DNA of 64,000 bases from Knufia peltigerae (Eukaryota > Ascomycota > Eurotiomycetes > Chaetothyriales > Trichomeriaceae): the NCBI GenBank assembly GCA_030247855.1, contig JAPDRN010000026.1, positions 62,001 through 126,000 of the forward strand, written 5' to 3'. Shown piece after piece: positions 35,839 through 46,091 of the stretch; position 1 is the stretch's first letter, and every line of letters starts with the position of its first letter. The notes under the pieces are model-generated. The model was not told the origin of the DNA, did no database searches, and saw only the letters and a list, made by a program, of their open reading frames with translations. The position numbers and the translations under genes are program-made.

Positions 35839-38800
35839 ATGCCCGTTTACGTGGGGACAGCCATTATTCGAGCACGACGGCCATCATCGGTTCAGGCCAG
35901 GACATTGTGGTGGTGGAGCCGCCACTCTAGTGAACCACAGCACTCATATGGCGATAACTTCGAAGAACGTGTGGCAAGACACCACAAGATGTTGAGGTCC
36001 AGATACTCAAAAGCCTTTGCACGAAGAGTCTTACGGGAGAAAAAGGTCAACCTGCACTGGTTTGGACGTGGCAATCATCGATTCTGGGACAACAGATACT
36101 GTGCATACCAACCTCCGACCACGGATCCTGCTAAGGATTCCAAAAGTGAGAAACAGTCTCACGAAGGACGGGAGGGCGAATCTGAGAACCCAGAGGACGT
36201 CAGTTTCGAGTCGTTTCGAGCTAGGATAGACCGTGCTATTGCAGAAGACCCTCACGGATGCCTCTTCGGGAGGCCGTCGCATGTTCGTCAAACTCCCAGG
36301 CATTCATCCTTTGATCCGTTCTCTTGGGAACCCAGAAGTAATTTCGAGACAAATGACAAGATTAACGCACCCGAAACTACTAGAGCACGAGTTGCGAACA
36401 CGGATTCTGTGGCCGACTCACCAGCATCGTCATCTAACCCGGAAACAAGATCGCCATTTGCAGCGAAAAGTGACACTCCCTGTTCAGAGAAGAATGCCCA
36501 AGCCATGGAAACCAAAAGCGAAATGGAGTATGTTTACGATCCCATCTCAATGAGAAAGGTGCCTAGGGATACCAGTCCTTCGAGGCACGAAAAGGCTTCC
36601 TTAGTCGACGTGTTCTTTTCAGAACATGGAGTCGAGATTCCCGTCAAGACATACAAGTCGCACAAAGTATATGGCTATGGCACATCGGAGCCAAGCTTAG
36701 ACGGCTCAAAGTCCGATGAAATCAAAGACTGTGGCACAAAAAGCCTGGAGAGTTCGAGGAAGCAGAACTTACGCGAGCTGATGTTCAGAACGAAAGGAAA
36801 CAGTCTGGATACCTCTGCCCAGTTTACCGAGATGACAGATATCCAAGCTCTAGAGGAAGCAGGAGATCGAGGGCTCCCTAACAACAGGAAACGTGAATCT
36901 CCAGCTCCAGACGACAGTACTCCATTGTTCTCGGGCACAACGTATGAGGCCAAAAGTGCGATTCACATCAATGCGAGTGCGAAGAAGGATGACTGGTTGG
37001 CAAAGGAGGGGTTTCGAACCCATGGCTTGTACGGGAATGATGAAAAAGCAAGGGAACCTCTGGAGACACCTACCAAAGGTTATGTCGGCTTTCGAAAGCA
37101 GACCGAGAAGGATCATGTTGCGGTCGAAGAGGTCTTGTCACATCCTCCAGGAGAGACCACCAATCCCATACTTGAACCGGCATTGGATAGAATTCAAGCA
37201 GCGCCCGGGCCTGAGCCAGGAAATGATGTCCGCTTGCTCGAAACATCACTGGATCGTCACCTGAAGCAGGACGGTACCTTGAACTCTGACATCACGAGCC
37301 CACCAACAGACAAGATATTCAGAGACTCCATACCAAGTACAGAAGAAGACATGGATCTCTTGCGAGCCAGTGACGTTCGTGCCGCGACTCGAACATCTCG
37401 ACACACAAAGCAGGAAGTAGAAAACAGGAAAAAGGCGACAAGAAAAGAGATGGAGCACACCTGGACGACACTTGAGGATGATTTCAAAGATAGACGCGAT
37501 GATGCGACAACGACAAAACCCGAGACTGCGTGGACACCAGCAAATCACAGTCTCGACGATGTCCGGAGTCATATTCGCGGCTATGTTGATGGTATTATGG
37601 CGAAGACGAAGCAATCAATGGGGGCCTTGAACAGCAATTATGATAGCTATGTCCGACTCGTTGGACGAAGCAAGTGGGCGGACTTGACCAAAAAGCTCGT
37701 TTTCAAAGATGAGGCCTTGAGCAAGACGCCTTCAATATTTACAGCAAAGCCACAGAATCCGTCCAAGTCCTCAACACCGGATCCAGAAGTCGCTGAAGCC
37801 GTGGAAGAGCGTGACGGACGTACGACATCCCTTAGGGAAGCTACCGCCAGGGCGAGGAGAGAGTGGGAGAAGACCGAAACTCAACTCTCAAAGCTGTCTA
37901 ACAACATTCGGGCTATATACGAGGATGAATACGGGTCGATCAACGTTGACCATCGCCAACCTAGCCCATCGGAAGATCTAGGGCAAACCATTGCATCAAG
38001 ATCGTCAGATCCTGCCCGCGCAACATATCTACCGCCCCTTCTCAATGCCACTGTGAAACCGGGAGTCGTGACCGATCCTGTCGTTGACGCCCATGTCAAC
38101 ACTTTCGAGCCAAAGTACGCAGAGCTTGTCGATGCAGCAAAGGCAGTACGCAGAGAGCTCCACGAGGCTAAGATGGCACTTCGGGCGATTGAGTCGGGAA
38201 GACCATCGCATGTGTGGACTGTTCCTTCTTCGGCGGACTTCAATTTTGGCAAGAAAAGAATCACCTTCAAAGCACAAGTTGTTGGTGCCTCCGAACCGGA
38301 AATCCCTGCTCCTGGTGACGATCCAATGACAAAGCCTGATGGCAAAGTAATTCGTGTTGATGCAGCCAGCACGCGCGGCAAGGATGAAACGGTGCCGGAG
38401 CCCGTATTCACAGAATCAGGCTCGCCAGAGTGGAACGACGAACAGATCCCCCCCATCGAATCTCTGAGGACGAGAGAAAGCGATGCTCCATATCTGAGTT
38501 TGGTTTATGACCACTCGACAGGGAAAGTTATCGTGTCGCCAGTAAACGAACCGTCGCATATGCCGAACAAGAGAGCAGATCTCGTTGAAGTTCTTGGGCG
38601 ACTTAAGCATGCACCCGAGTTCTTGAAGCATTTTACCACATTGAAGCAGGCAGAGTACTCCCTTGTTGATGGTGGAGAGGATATGCTGGTCTTTGTGAAG
38701 AAGTCGACGAGGCACGTGCCACCGAAGCCGCTCAGTGACACGAACGCAGGTTCCGACAAGCCTGCATCGACCAAAGCGGACCGGCATGCCGCGACGGTTC

Positions 38801-39204
38801 TTGATGAAATACCGGCGGAGATTGAGACCCCTGGTCCGGCAGCTCCCACCGCACCGACCCCGTCGAGTCCGAAAGCGAACACTCGGGCAAAGGTCAAGAG
38901 ACAAGAAGACGTCTTCTCCGGCACCCTTCGTCCTGGCGAAGAGGCGGCTCCTCGGAACGACGAGGCAGGGTACGAGGAGGACAGCCTTGGCCGCCGCTTC
39001 ACCCGCCGCCTCAGGGTCATTTGCCTGACGGTGGCGTCCTTGGGCGCCGGAGCTTACATCATTGGCTTCGTGGCCGAAGGGCTAGGGGCACAGGCACAGC
39101 GGCAGAATGGTGTCGCAGAAGACGGTCAAGTGTCAGGCCCCAGGAAGAGGATCGTCATGACGGGCCAGAGACCGGGCATCTTCAGTACCGAGAGCTCGAG
39201 ATGA
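35839..39204 (+). CDS. Large protein of unknown function, probably mitochondrial
   Basis: One exon, 1121 residues; I do not recognise an annotated domain. The N-terminus (MPVYVGTAIIRARRPSSVQA, then RTLWWWSRHSS) is rich in Arg/Ser without acidic residues, like a mitochondrial presequence. It is followed by a compact, conserved-looking block (RYSKAFARRVLREKKVNLHW, with FGRGNHRFWDNRY). A long charged, low-complexity middle follows, with possible coiled coil at about 680-720. A second folded-looking stretch (SLVYDHSTGKVIV, with RLKHAPEFLKHFTTLKQAEY) lies near residues 890-960. A single TM helix sits near the end (about 1056-1078, ICLTVASLGAGAYIIGFVAE). Topology and location are inference. The real ATG is at 35839. 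Confidence 0.85.
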   Translation: MPVYVGTAIIRARRPSSVQARTLWWWSRHSSEPQHSYGDNFEERVARHHKMLRSRYSKAFARRVLREKKVNLHWFGRGNHRFWDNRYCAYQPPTTDPAKDSKSEKQSHEGREGESENPEDVSFESFRARIDRAIAEDPHGCLFGRPSHVRQTPRHSSFDPFSWEPRSNFETNDKINAPETTRARVANTDSVADSPASSSNPETRSPFAAKSDTPCSEKNAQAMETKSEMEYVYDPISMRKVPRDTSPSRHEKASLVDVFFSEHGVEIPVKTYKSHKVYGYGTSEPSLDGSKSDEIKDCGTKSLESSRKQNLRELMFRTKGNSLDTSAQFTEMTDIQALEEAGDRGLPNNRKRESPAPDDSTPLFSGTTYEAKSAIHINASAKKDDWLAKEGFRTHGLYGNDEKAREPLETPTKGYVGFRKQTEKDHVAVEEVLSHPPGETTNPILEPALDRIQAAPGPEPGNDVRLLETSLDRHLKQDGTLNSDITSPPTDKIFRDSIPSTEEDMDLLRASDVRAATRTSRHTKQEVENRKKATRKEMEHTWTTLEDDFKDRRDDATTTKPETAWTPANHSLDDVRSHIRGYVDGIMAKTKQSMGALNSNYDSYVRLVGRSKWADLTKKLVFKDEALSKTPSIFTAKPQNPSKSSTPDPEVAEAVEERDGRTTSLREATARARREWEKTETQLSKLSNNIRAIYEDEYGSINVDHRQPSPSEDLGQTIASRSSDPARATYLPPLLNATVKPGVVTDPVVDAHVNTFEPKYAELVDAAKAVRRELHEAKMALRAIESGRPSHVWTVPSSADFNFGKKRITFKAQVVGASEPEIPAPGDDPMTKPDGKVIRVDAASTRGKDETVPEPVFTESGSPEWNDEQIPPIESLRTRESDAPYLSLVYDHSTGKVIVSPVNEPSHMPNKRADLVEVLGRLKHAPEFLKHFTTLKQAEYSLVDGGEDMLVFVKKSTRHVPPKPLSDTNAGSDKPASTKADRHAATVLDEIPAEIETPGPAAPTAPTPSSPKANTRAKVKRQEDVFSGTLRPGEEAAPRNDEAGYEEDSLGRRFTRRLRVICLTVASLGAGAYIIGFVAEGLGAQAQRQNGVAEDGQVSGPRKRIVMTGQRPGIFSTESSR

Positions 39205-40122
39205 AGATGTCGGTCGACGAACGCCTCTTTTTTTTTGGTCTGGACGGGCATGTTCCGAAAATTGAAACTCAGAAACGATTCGATCAAGTGGTGGTGGTGA
39301 TGATGTTGATTACGACCGCGACGACGATGAGGGGCAGTTGCTGTATTACCAAAAGGAAGAAAGGAGGACGAACGTCGTCGTCGTCGATCATGTCTTTGAG
39401 CCCGAGTTATCATTTTAAGTACTTTAAGGTCAGGGTCGGTTGGTCGATGGGCTCAGCCACGCCCTCTCTCTCTCTTCTCATTGTTATTCACCTGGGTATT
39501 CCCTAGTTGGGTGCTTGTAGTACGAGTCTATAGTAGCATCAAGTCCTCTCCTGAAAATTGGAATTCGTTGCATTGTGGGAACATGTCCTTGCTCTGCTTA
39601 GCAACTGACAGTCTCCCTGTACCACGAAATCATAACTACTATCAAGGTATCGAAAGCGTGTAGCTGGATGATACACATGTTGTCATGTATACAACCCCAA
39701 CGTTATCATCAACGGAATGCTTGATCCACTAAGCCAATAAGGATGTTATTTCTCGACTGCCCAGAATCATACTCGTTTGTTTACAATACAAAAATAAAAA
39801 AATAAAAATTCAAGAGCATTATTCTCCTTTGCCGTCACCTTCCCCGGAGCCTAGGAAGGCGTCAAAGAATCCGCTCCTCGTCCCGATACATTCTTTGATG
39901 AAGCCTCTACCAATCTCTGACTTCTCCAAGCGACCTCCTTCTGCGCCTCGCTCTCTGCAGATCTCCCAGCCGCAAAACCTGCGCACAAACACAGATATCA
40001 TTCTTCCTATTTGAACTTCTGAGTGCTCTTCGCGCAGTTGTCAAGGTTCGTGTCCTACTGTCATGACCTATCATGCCTCATTCACCGCTAACATCAACAG
40101 CTCATCATTGAGCGCCCGCTAT
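39205..40122. other. Intergenic, 0.9 kb, convergent 3' ends
   Basis: Lies between the 3' ends of the 1121-residue gene and rtn1. It contains an A/T-rich tract (about 39785-39815) with AATAAA-like sequence. It may hold one small minus-strand gene (39819-40001, listed separately). Confidence 0.5.
39819..40001 (-). CDS. Possible small protein, 60 residues, unknown
   Basis: An open frame from ATG at 40001 to a stop before an AT-rich tract, reading MISVFVRRFCGWEICRER at the start and FIKECIGTRSGFFDAFLGSG near the end. It looks protein-like but I know no family for it. It could also be a terminal exon, because GTGCGCAG lies 20 bases inside as a splice-acceptor-like site. The opposite strand is also open here. 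It sits only 121 bases past the rtn1 stop on the same strand, so it may just be rtn1 3' UTR. Confidence 0.25.
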   Translation of the reverse strand: MISVFVRRFCGWEICRERGAEGGRLEKSEIGRGFIKECIGTRSGFFDAFLGSGEGDGKGE

Positions 40123-41572
40123 TTACGCGTAGTTGGCCTGGGCGCTGGGCATACTCTCGGTCTCTGGCTTGTAATCAACTGAAGTTGAAGGAAGCTCGGT
40201 CTTTGGGGCGGAGGGGAAGTCGCCTTCTTTGATTGAAGATTTGGCAGTGGTTGGAGATGGGATTCTCTGTCTGGCACTGCCAATGGCCTCCTGAGCCTTA
40301 GCAGTGGCGGTACCGGTGTATTGCTTCACTGTCTCGAAACCCCTGCTCGTGTGCTGAGCAGTCAAATCCTTGATCTGATTGGTCTGTTGGCCGATGACTT
40401 CTCCCGCATATTCAAGCTGAGCGTCGATGACCTCCTTGTTCTCGACATAGATCAATGGGCCTAGGAATACGACGCAGGTGAAGAAGAGAGACAAACCCCA
40501 GAAAGGAAGGAGTTTGATCAGGTAGTAGGTCAAGAAAGCGGAGAAGAAGGCCTAGGAGTGTTAGGTTTATCGAAGAATGCAATAAATAGATAGGTTACTC
40601 ACAGTTGCTGTGACTGGAATGTTCTCAGCAAAGACGATGCGTTGACCCTCGATGACGAAAAAGTTGATAAGATTTTCGAGATCATCGAGAGAGGATTCGA
40701 GAGTCTCCTTTGGGATTTTGTAGTAACGGCGAGGTCGAACCGCACCTGCGACGCCAGAGCCCATCAGAGCTTTACTGGAAGCCTCAGCCAGGGTAACCAC
40801 TGTTGTGAAGGTCAGCATCTTTCAAACCCATCCGCAATTGCTCCTCGACGTACCACCAAGAGTCATCCAGGTGATCTTCAACACATAGCGCAGGATCGGG
40901 AGGTATCGGCAGGCGAAGATGAAGGCGACGGCAGACAAAAAGGTCAAGCCAGTGGCTCTCTTGTTCTTCCACTGAAAACTGTCAGTGGTGCCCCCCAAAA
41001 AAGGTCCGCCATTACTTACACTCAACAGGGTGTAGAAGAAGGAATGATAGTCTGTAGGCACATGTTAGAAACGGAACACAATAGAGTAGTGTGTCTTATC
41101 CCATACGTGTCAAGGGAGTATCGTTGGCAGCAGTGTAGGACGGTGGTCGACGAGAATTCGCCAGATCACTGAACTCGGAAGCGGTGGCACCAGCCTCGTT
41201 CTTGACAGATGTTGCAACCGGGCCTGATCCTGGTTTTCAGTATTTGTGTATTTTCTTAAAGTCGAGTGCCCTACCATTGACAATGTTCTGGGTGATGGGG
41301 TGATTCTGCACGGTGTTGACGGCGGCCGCTGCATCTAAGGGCAATTAGAAGGGTGAAGAAGGAGATTGAGGTATGAGAACTATATCGTTGTCAGTTTACG
41401 TCCGCAGTGTGACGGCGGTAGCTTCGGATTGTGTGCGTACCTTACTGCTCACGACGGTGTCTTTGAGCGGCGTGCCATTGGTGGCAGGAGCTGCTGCCGG
41501 GGACTTGTCGACAGTCGACATGTCGGTGTGTGTTGGAAGATCCTCTGAAGTGAGAAGATCACCTTGAGACAT
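40123..41572 (-). CDS. rtn1: Reticulon-like ER-shaping protein (seven exons)
   Basis: Hand-assembled from exons 41446-41572, 41275-41334, 41107-41229, 41020-41051, 40854-40971, 40603-40799 and 40123-40551; every junction is GT-AG with matching phase. The product has 361 residues. Residues 1-110 are soluble and Ser/Ala-rich. The reticulon-homology domain begins at HSFFYTLLSWKNKRATGL and contains two long hydrophobic hairpins: TFLSAVAFIFACRYLPILRY, and a second over FFSAFLTYYLIKLLPFWGLS with the segment that follows. The family block PLIYVENKEVIDAQLEYAGE closes the domain, and a charged tail follows. Reticulons wedge into the outer leaflet and keep tubular ER and nuclear-pore membranes curved. 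Splitting of the reticulon domain by introns inside the first hairpin is well supported by the recovered reading. Confidence 0.9.
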
Positions 41573-43254
41573 TGCGTCGTGGGACAGGGGAGACTGGCTG
41601 TGGGTTTTGTGCTCAAACGCGAACAGCTACAGGCTCGAGAAAGGAGGTTTGATGAATACGACAGCCAAGAATGGGAGATTGAAGGCTATGATGATCCAAA
41701 TGATTGAAGAAGAATTAATTGTAGGATGGGAAGATGGTGGAAAGTTGGAAAGGAGGAGAGGGAATGATGAGGACAAGGACGGGAATAAGTTGTGCAAGGA
41801 AACCAAACTTGGTGGCAGTTTTTTTTGCTGTAGGAACGAACAAGCCACGGTTGGTGTCTCTGACGCAACTGCCCCAGTATTGATCGTATTAATTCACTCC
41901 CTTAGGCTGCCCTTGACATCATTTCTCTAGGGGCCAATAAAGACTACTAGGTACGAGGTACCTAAGTAGGTATTAAAATACAGGGACCACAGGCACTCCT
42001 GATAATTTTCTCCCTCCTGTCGCGTGCACACTTTCACCAGCTGCGAATGGTACCAAACATGCTGAAGGAACGCTGTGGCATGTGTGAAATATGCCCTAGA
42101 GATATACATCTACCGTTCCCGAGTATACTGCACCACCATCACACCATTTGACACAGTTCAATAGTTGCCTATTTATGGAGTAACAAATCGTCATTTTAGG
42201 TGTTTCGGGACAGCCTAGAAGATTCTCCGGGCCATTCACTCAGTCCCTCGTAATTCGTATAGTACTGTACAGTAGATATCTACCTATGACTAGCCCGTAG
42301 AATGTTCCCGACTCTACGGCTGACAGTACACAATCCAGACTTCTGGGATGAGCAGAAGAAGGATCGCCTCAGTGACAGGAAACATTTCATCATTCCCTTC
42401 AGCCACTTGTAGCCTTTGTACTCGATCTATGTATCTCTCAATACTCGTATTCCGTTCACAATCCGACTCTGTTTTCTGACATGTGATAATTCTTGGCAGC
42501 CAATCCTCCAATGCGAGAACCTCTATATGCCTATCTTTACCTTGTAGGGTGTACAGAGTACATATACGATATACTGTACAGTACTCCGTACTTCTGTGTA
42601 TAATTATCAGTGGTGTATCTTTACTAGGCTTTCTTTCTGGTCGGCGAGTATGGTTCCTTGGTACACTTCCCATCAAAACTCAGAAGAAGAATTCATCGAG
42701 TTGTTTACATTTGACATGAATGGATAAGTCTGTGCGCAGCAACCGCTAACAATAAAAATCGAAGATGGGTACAGACTATCACCAAGGTCCACCATGACAA
42801 GGACTGTCCTCGGATACTCGTACCTGCAGCACATATTCTGTACTGTAGCTACTTGATCGTGCTGATGAGTGCGTCACCGGAACGGTCCCAATGATTTGGT
42901 CAGAAAAAATCTTGATTTCATTTTGCGATTCTCCGTCCGGCTTGTTGACAACACTGGCTGACTCTCGGACCCCTTCGCAACAGGGCGATGACTATAGAGT
43001 GTTCGTCGTGACACAAAGTCGGAGAATAGAAAGAATATGACGTCGAAGTTGAAATACACAAACATCGAGATTACGGTCGCTTCGAGTAGTTCTTGTAGAA
43101 GTCCGTATCCATATGTACCTGACTGATAGAGCCAGTGCGGCCCTTCTTCGTGAGTAAAAGCGGCATCACTTAACCAAAGGCGCCCATGCAATGCATCCTG
43201 CAGGGATCCGAAGTTACGTCCACGATCACCTCACCCCACCAATCATCCACCTAC
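41573..43254. other. Intergenic, 1.7 kb, divergent promoter region
   Basis: Lies between rtn1 (minus) and the methyltransferase gene (plus). It contains TACTGTACAGTA palindromes at 42263-42274 and 42572-42583, the latter overlapping TACTCCGTA at 42582-42590. No gene is recognised. Confidence 0.6.
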
Positions 43255-44439
43255 ATGTCTGCACCATCAATACCGAATCTCAATACTCTACGCCGGGGAG
43301 GCTTGCGAGGAAGAGTTCGAGGCCGTGGCGGTTCGGGTGCGGGTGCTGGGACCACGGCTGCGAAGGGAATCCAGCATGATACTATCGTACAAAATACCGA
43401 TCATGATGCAGCCACGTCTCGTCTTAGTGCAGTTGATGCCGGCTATCTCGAAGACCCCTTTGCACACCTGCTGACTCCTACGGAAGGCGTGTCGAGACGG
43501 CTGCCTTTGATGAATCGAGGTAGGAATAGAAGTTGACGTCTGACCGAACTTCACCATTAACTGACGCAAGGCACTTACGCGAGAACCACCGGAATTGACA
43601 GGATCGTGGATGCTTTTCTATCTGCGACAGGAAATTCTCACAAGCAGATCGTTTCGTTGGGTGCAGGAAGTGACACAAGATATTTTCGGCTCAAGCAGGC
43701 GCGAAGAGATGTGGCCATCACCTACCACGAGATTGACTTTGAGGCCAATACGCGGCGAAAGGTCAATCAACTACGGAGTCCTGCATTTTCGGCGGCGGCA
43801 AAGAACCTTGCAGGTGTTGACATGCACGCTCACCAGGTCGAGATTTCCGACGACGGTGCCATGTTGACGTCTCCCGAGTACATCATCCACTCACGAGATC
43901 TTCGTCAACTTCCTCATCAAGAGGCAGGCTTGACTGGCCTGGATACGAGCTTACCGACGCTCATCATCTCGGAATGCTGCCTCATCTACCTGCCACCAGA
44001 CGATGCAGACGCGGTATTACGGTACTTTTCCAATTTATTTCCCTCGGGAACTCCCTTGGCCATCGTGATATACGAACCTATTCGGCCCCATGACTCATTC
44101 GGCAAGACGATGGTCAACAATCTCATGAATAGAGGTATACAGTTAAAGACGCTGGAAAAGTATGCTGGTCTAGCCGAGCAACGGGCCAGGTTGGAAACCC
44201 ATGGTTTCAAGAGCGGTGAAGCTGGGACTTTGGGGGGCTCAAGGTCTGTTGATGTCGACTTTATCTGGCGAGAATGGGTGGACGGTGGTGAGAAGGAACG
44301 GATCGATGGCTTAGAGTGGATGGATGAGGTTGAAGAATTTGTTCTGCTGGCGAAACACTACTGCATCTCATGGGGTTGGCGAGGATACGGCGAAGATGGG
44401 AACTGGCGAAGTCTTCCATCCACCATTCCTACCACTTAG
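43255..44439 (+). CDS. ppm1: Leucine carboxyl methyltransferase of PP2A
   Basis: Exons 43255-43519 and 43571-44439 with a 51-base intron (GTAGGA...CAAG); 377 residues from the ATG at 43255 (400 from an upstream in-frame ATG at 43186, less likely). The SAM-binding block SLGAGSDTRYF lies at about 113-123. Other LCMT signatures are EDPFAHLL, TYARTTGIDRIVDAFL, YHEIDFEANTRRKVNQL, LIISECCLIYLPP, IVIYEPIRPHDSFGKTM and WMDEVEEFVLLAKHYCISWG. The enzyme methylates the C-terminal Leu of the PP2A catalytic subunit and so controls which regulatory subunits bind. It acts in the cytosol. The N-terminal 45 residues are Gly/Arg-rich and disordered, as in many fungal copies. Confidence 0.92.
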
Positions 44440-46091
44440 ATAGGATGAATTTGTTGTTGGCATAAAGCACGCACGCATGACGAAATGTTTACCCAGCTAG
44501 TAGTTCCTTGTTTCTCCGTGAACCGATTGAAGACGATCTTTGCGATCTTTACGGAGTACACTGTGTTGATATGACTATCGATAAAATGAGATGCTGTACG
44601 TACAGGAACCCGAAGTGATGATAGCAACTGCAGTGTGAGTAGATGAACGGTTCATCTACAGAGTATTCAGCTATCTACTTGACAGCCATCGACGTCACTA
44701 TCATCCACCGTACACACCCACAAACACTGCAAAACACCCAAACGGAAGAAAAACATCATCACGATTGCATTCCCGCCTTCAACCTTTCACTCCGGCCGTG
44801 CGAGCTTGTCAGTTTCTGCCAACTCATGCCATCAAATCTACGCGACCCCGGCATGTCAACAATCATATGATTATCATCTTGCAGCAATAATGTCAGTGGT
44901 TCGCTAAAATTCATCACATTATTGACTGGGTCATTTCTTCTGATCCACGATACGACTACGGAGTACGGAGTATCAGTACTCACATGGACTTTTCTGTTCT
45001 TTGTACTGCACTGCAGAGAAATGATGTCCTGTACCCTGTTGGCCTGATCTGCTATGCGGAATTTCTTCCCCAGGACCAGCCAAATTCGTACAATGGAGTA
45101 CAATCTCCCCCCTTGTTGGTCGCCACTTGTTGATGATCGGCCTCTCGCTCTACCTTAAAAATTAGCCATGGCGCGACGCAAAACACAATCCCCAGGACAA
45201 GACCCCAGCAAGGGGGCCAAGATTGGTTCATGAAACTTCCATTCACCTCGGTAGTGTTGATGGTCTTGCAAGCTCGTCGTGTCATCTTGGGACCTGAAGC
45301 TCTGGTCGAGTCGATTGCATCGAGAAGACATTCCAACCGCAGCGGTGACACTATCGCATGATTCCCTTGGAGCGGTCTGGTTCTCAAGCAAGGACCAAGT
45401 CGTCGAATTCTTGGAACGACTCGAACTCTTCAAGAAGTGCCACCGAGATTGCGCTTCCCAGTAACGAGGATTTCCATGCAGCTCGAAGTTGCACTCCACC
45501 GCAATCGGCGGTTGAAGCTATGCTGCCCAGATGAGGTACCCATTGTCATTTGCCTGCAGCGGACATTGCTGGTCCGTCCAAGCTTTAAGCTCTTGTAAGG
45601 GCGATTTCTGATTTGCTGCACGAAATTTGACGGTGGTTAAGCGGGCCGCGGCTTTGGCGCGGTCTCGAGTGACATCCCTGACTCTCCCCCCTCGGTGAGA
45701 TAAACAGTGGATCTGGACATGCGCCAGCCTTGCATGGCTCGAAAGCCGTTTGCGATGGTTTACCCTTCGTCAACAGGCCAATTTGCACTCGAGCTTCGTT
45801 TGGGCCTTCGATCTGCGCTCTCCTTTACCCTCTTCACCTCTTTGAGTTGAGTAAAACTCGTCCACTCCTTTCTGGTGTCTCTGTTTCTCTCGTCGTCGCT
45901 GGACTTGTCGTCGTCGATCTGGTGTTTTGCTATTGCGCAAATCTGCTCTGCGAGCACCCACGTTCTTTACAACAACCACTGACCCTAGTCGCTCATTCCG
46001 AGTCCACCACGGCGATCGCCAACCCGATACTCACGCCCCCTCAGAGACTTTGCAGTAAAACTTCTGTCGATTATCTTGGTACACTCACTCA
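44440..46091. other. Intergenic, 1.65 kb, promoter of the SUN gene
   Basis: Carries TACGGAGTA at 44550 and a directly overlapping tandem pair at 44957-44972. From about 45800 the plus strand is CT/TCG-rich, as in a highly expressed fungal 5' leader. No gene is recognised. Confidence 0.6.

Larger units (their letters stand above)
8917..42583. repeat. Dispersed 12-base palindrome TACTGTACAGTA (three copies)
   Basis: Exact copies at 8917-8928, 42263-42274 and 42572-42583; all non-coding. Fewer than 0.01 are expected. The last overlaps a TACTCCGTA copy by two bases. Confidence 0.85.

Noticed and set aside
43186..43254. N-terminal extension of the leucine carboxyl methyltransferase
   Set aside because: The upstream in-frame ATG adds 23 unremarkable residues; the ATG at 43255 is nearer the usual start of the family, though this is not certain.
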